Assembly: GCF_002287505.1 (NCBI RefSeq)
Contig: NZ_CP019688.1
Coordinates: 2,282,674 to 2,346,673 of the forward strand
Origin: Corynebacterium glaucum
GTDB taxonomy: Bacteria > Actinomycetota > Actinomycetes > Mycobacteriales > Mycobacteriaceae
Length of the DNA: 64,000 bases
Direction: 5' to 3'
The position numbers and the translations under genes are program-made. This document shows, piece after piece, positions 62,645-64,000 of the stretch; positions within the stretch are counted from its first letter, which is position 1, and each line of letters opens with the position of its first letter. Below the pieces are notes generated by a model that had not been told where the DNA came from, did no database searches, and saw nothing but the letters and a program-made list of their open reading frames with translations.

Positions 62645-63613
62645 TTAGTTCGACTGAACTTCCAAGGTGTCGATGCTAGTCCGCGCCCAATCTACCGTCC
62701 ATTGCGACGCGGTCGTTCCGGGAATGACGTCCGGGTTCGTGGCGTACATCGCGTGATTGCCGTTGGCCAGGAGCAGGTCTGCCGCCCGGTCGAAGGCGTT
62801 TTTGATCGCAAGCGGCGCATCGCACACGGAGTCGTTCGGTGCGCAAATTTCAAACGCGCGGTCTGCCACCGCTCCGAATTTGCCGGGGCGCGGGCCGGTC
62901 ATGGTCGCACCCGGGGTCGCCATATCGACCACGCGCTGCAGCGGCTGCAGCGTGATTTCGGCGCCCTGGCCAGAAAGTTCCGCGCCAGGGTGCACGCCCA
63001 CACCGTTCTCGCGGCGCCCGTCCGCGATCATCACTGCGCCGAGCAAACGATCTGGCGGGATTGCGCCCGAGTTGGTGCCGATCGCGTCCGCCGCGTCGCC
63101 CACAATCACGGCACCCTGGGAGAAACCGGCAATGATGAACTTCGTGGAGTGGCACTGCTCGGCCACGTAAGCAAGCTCGCCGTTGAGCTTCGCCAATCCT
63201 TCCGCGCGCGAGTCGTCATAGGTCATCTCCTCGCGCCCGTGGGCGGTCTGGATGTTCCGGAACTGCGCGGTGTACGGCACGGTGAATACGCGCACGTGCC
63301 CGATGTCGTAGGCCTCCTGCAGCGGCTGCGTAATCGAAAGCATGAAGCTGTACGGGTTGGCCTGCGGGTTGAAGGGGTCGTCGTCAGCCGAGGACTCCCA
63401 GGTGCCGGGCACGGAGACGAACTCCACCGCAGGGCACCACTCGGGTTCCTGTGGGGTGGGAGGGGCAGGCTCGGCTTCGGTGGTTTCTGTGGGTTCGAGC
63501 GGCGGGATCGGTTCGCCGTTTCGCCACTGGAAAATGCCCAGGCCGATAAGGGCGACAACAAGGATTACACCCGCAACGACAAAGACGTTGCGGGTGGCAC
63601 TACGTTCACGCAC
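62645..63613 (-). CDS. Cutinase-like serine esterase, membrane anchored (Rv3802-like)
   Basis: 322-aa alpha/beta hydrolase. N-terminal TM/signal anchor (NVFVVAGVILVVALIGLGIF, residues 9-28), a Pro/Glu/Thr linker, then a cutinase domain: WCPAVEFVSVPGTWES, nucleophile elbow GFSQGAV with Ser165, probable Asp in APNDSVCDA and His in GNHAMYATNP, and paired Cys (CH...C). Located beside fadD32 as Rv3802c is in mycobacteria, where the enzyme acts as a phospholipase/thioesterase in mycolate metabolism. GTG start at 63613. Confidence 0.9.
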   Translation of the reverse strand: MRERSATRNVFVVAGVILVVALIGLGIFQWRNGEPIPPLEPTETTEAEPAPPTPQEPEWCPAVEFVSVPGTWESSADDDPFNPQANPYSFMLSITQPLQEAYDIGHVRVFTVPYTAQFRNIQTAHGREEMTYDDSRAEGLAKLNGELAYVAEQCHSTKFIIAGFSQGAVIVGDAADAIGTNSGAIPPDRLLGAVMIADGRRENGVGVHPGAELSGQGAEITLQPLQRVVDMATPGATMTGPRPGKFGAVADRAFEICAPNDSVCDAPLAIKNAFDRAADLLLANGNHAMYATNPDVIPGTTASQWTVDWARTSIDTLEVQSN

Positions 63614-63633
63614 GGTGTGGTTCCTAGTGGTTC

Positions 63634-64000
63634 CTAGCAGAGGTTGGCGCGAGCGGCGTCGGTCACCAGCTGCCCAACCGCCTCCGGAGTCATGTCCGTG
63701 CGGCGTTGCTCGACAAGCTGACCGGCCACCACATCGCGGGTGATGGTCTCATCCGAGCACACACTATGCCCCGTCACTGTGAGTTCATCCTCAACTCCCT
63801 CGACGTTCACCCCGTTTTCTCTGAGCTGGTTCAGATAGCCCGTTTCCTCGGCGGTGAAGGGGTCCGCCTGCTCGGGCACCGAGTCAAGCTCGCGGGCAGG
63901 CTGGTCCACCGGACCGGCGGGGGCCGCAGGTTGCCGAGTCGAGGTTTGGGTCACCGTCGCAGTGCTCGAGGAGCTTTCGCTTGACGACGCAGCAGTTGCC
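63634..64000 (-). CDS. DUF732-like secreted protein, C-terminal part (partial)
   Basis: Only the C-terminal about 122 codons are in the window; the frame stays open through the right edge, so the start is outside. The last 75 residues (YLNQLRENGVNVEGVED..., SVCSDETITRDVV, AVGQLVTDAARANLC) match the DUF732 layout with two Cys that could pair. Before it is a low-complexity Ser/Thr/Pro linker containing SSSESS, encoded by the 20-bp motif copy. Expected to carry a signal peptide upstream. Corynebacteria commonly have such a gene between cop1/cmtA and the cutinase-like gene. Confidence 0.75.
   Translation of the reverse strand, partial: ATAASSSESSSSTATVTQTSTRQPAAPAGPVDQPARELDSVPEQADPFTAEETGYLNQLRENGVNVEGVEDELTVTGHSVCSDETITRDVVAGQLVEQRRTDMTPEAVGQLVTDAARANLC
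63970..63989 (-). repeat. 20-bp dispersed-motif copy identical to one in pks13
   Basis: GGAGCTTTCGCTTGACGACG is 20 of 20 identical to 57810-57829 and again encodes SSSESS, here in the Ser-rich linker of the DUF732-like gene. Confidence 0.8.

Overview
The window is a high-GC, densely packed chromosomal segment from a mycolic-acid-containing Corynebacterium. The evidence is the mycolate-condensation locus (accD3-like carboxyltransferase, pks13, fadD32/fadD2, a cutinase-like lipoprotein-type enzyme and a CmpL1-like MMPL exporter), an AftD arabinosyltransferase, the corynebacterial assimilatory sulfate-reduction cluster in the order fpr2 / cysI-X-H-D-N-Y-Z, and dnaK-grpE next to an acetaldehyde dehydrogenase. 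This order resembles the homologous region of C. glutamicum as I remember it. The species cannot be named from the sequence alone.

Layout. 1-4 kb: heat-shock operon (grpE partial, dnaK) reading left, with a cluster of HspR (HAIR)-type operators, then ald. 4-6.2 kb: AI-2E-family permease and a DJ-1/PfpI protein, closed by a strong terminator. 6.3-8.4 kb: three tandem GPP34 paralogues. 8.4-16.7 kb: sulfate/sulfite assimilation (cysZYNDHXI leftward, fpr2 rightward) around a divergent control region with two McbR-like operators. 16.7-21.7 kb: a class II Fic protein bracketed by inverted-repeat pairs, then a heterodimeric ABC exporter. 21.7-25.5 kb: orphan ribbon-helix-helix antitoxin-like gene, an unusual Na/Pi cotransporter plus PstS-like lipoprotein operon, and a DUF1707 protein. 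25.5-29.2 kb: alaT, then an AraC regulator divergent from an NmrA-like/DUF1772 pair. 29.2-36.8 kb: UDP-glucose dehydrogenase, a Cys/His-rich small protein, dcd, tRNA-Gly, a lipase, a decayed glucose-6-phosphate-dehydrogenase gene, a VanW protein and a GH3 lipoprotein. 36.8-45.5 kb: envelope-glycan genes (DUF2613 + aftD, acyltransferase, large membrane protein, glycosyltransferase, methyltransferase) with small orphan genes and a possible structured RNA between them. 45.5-52.7 kb: pck, trmB, a NYN protein, cmpL1 and two membrane proteins. 52.9-54.4 kb: a DUF222/HNH endonuclease gene, probably an insertion. 54.5-64 kb: accD3, pks13, fadD32, cutinase-like gene and a DUF732 gene, all leftward.

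The genes suggest two main themes: cell-envelope (mycolate/arabinogalactan) assembly and export, and sulfur/central metabolism.

The most striking unexplained signal is a short dispersed motif, GTCGWHAAGC (commonly extended to GTCGWYAAGCRAWWGCYC), which I find by eye 30 times on both strands, in genes and spacers alike. Chance would give about one copy. It even dictates the same peptide (SSSESS) in two unrelated proteins. I do not recognise it as a described element.
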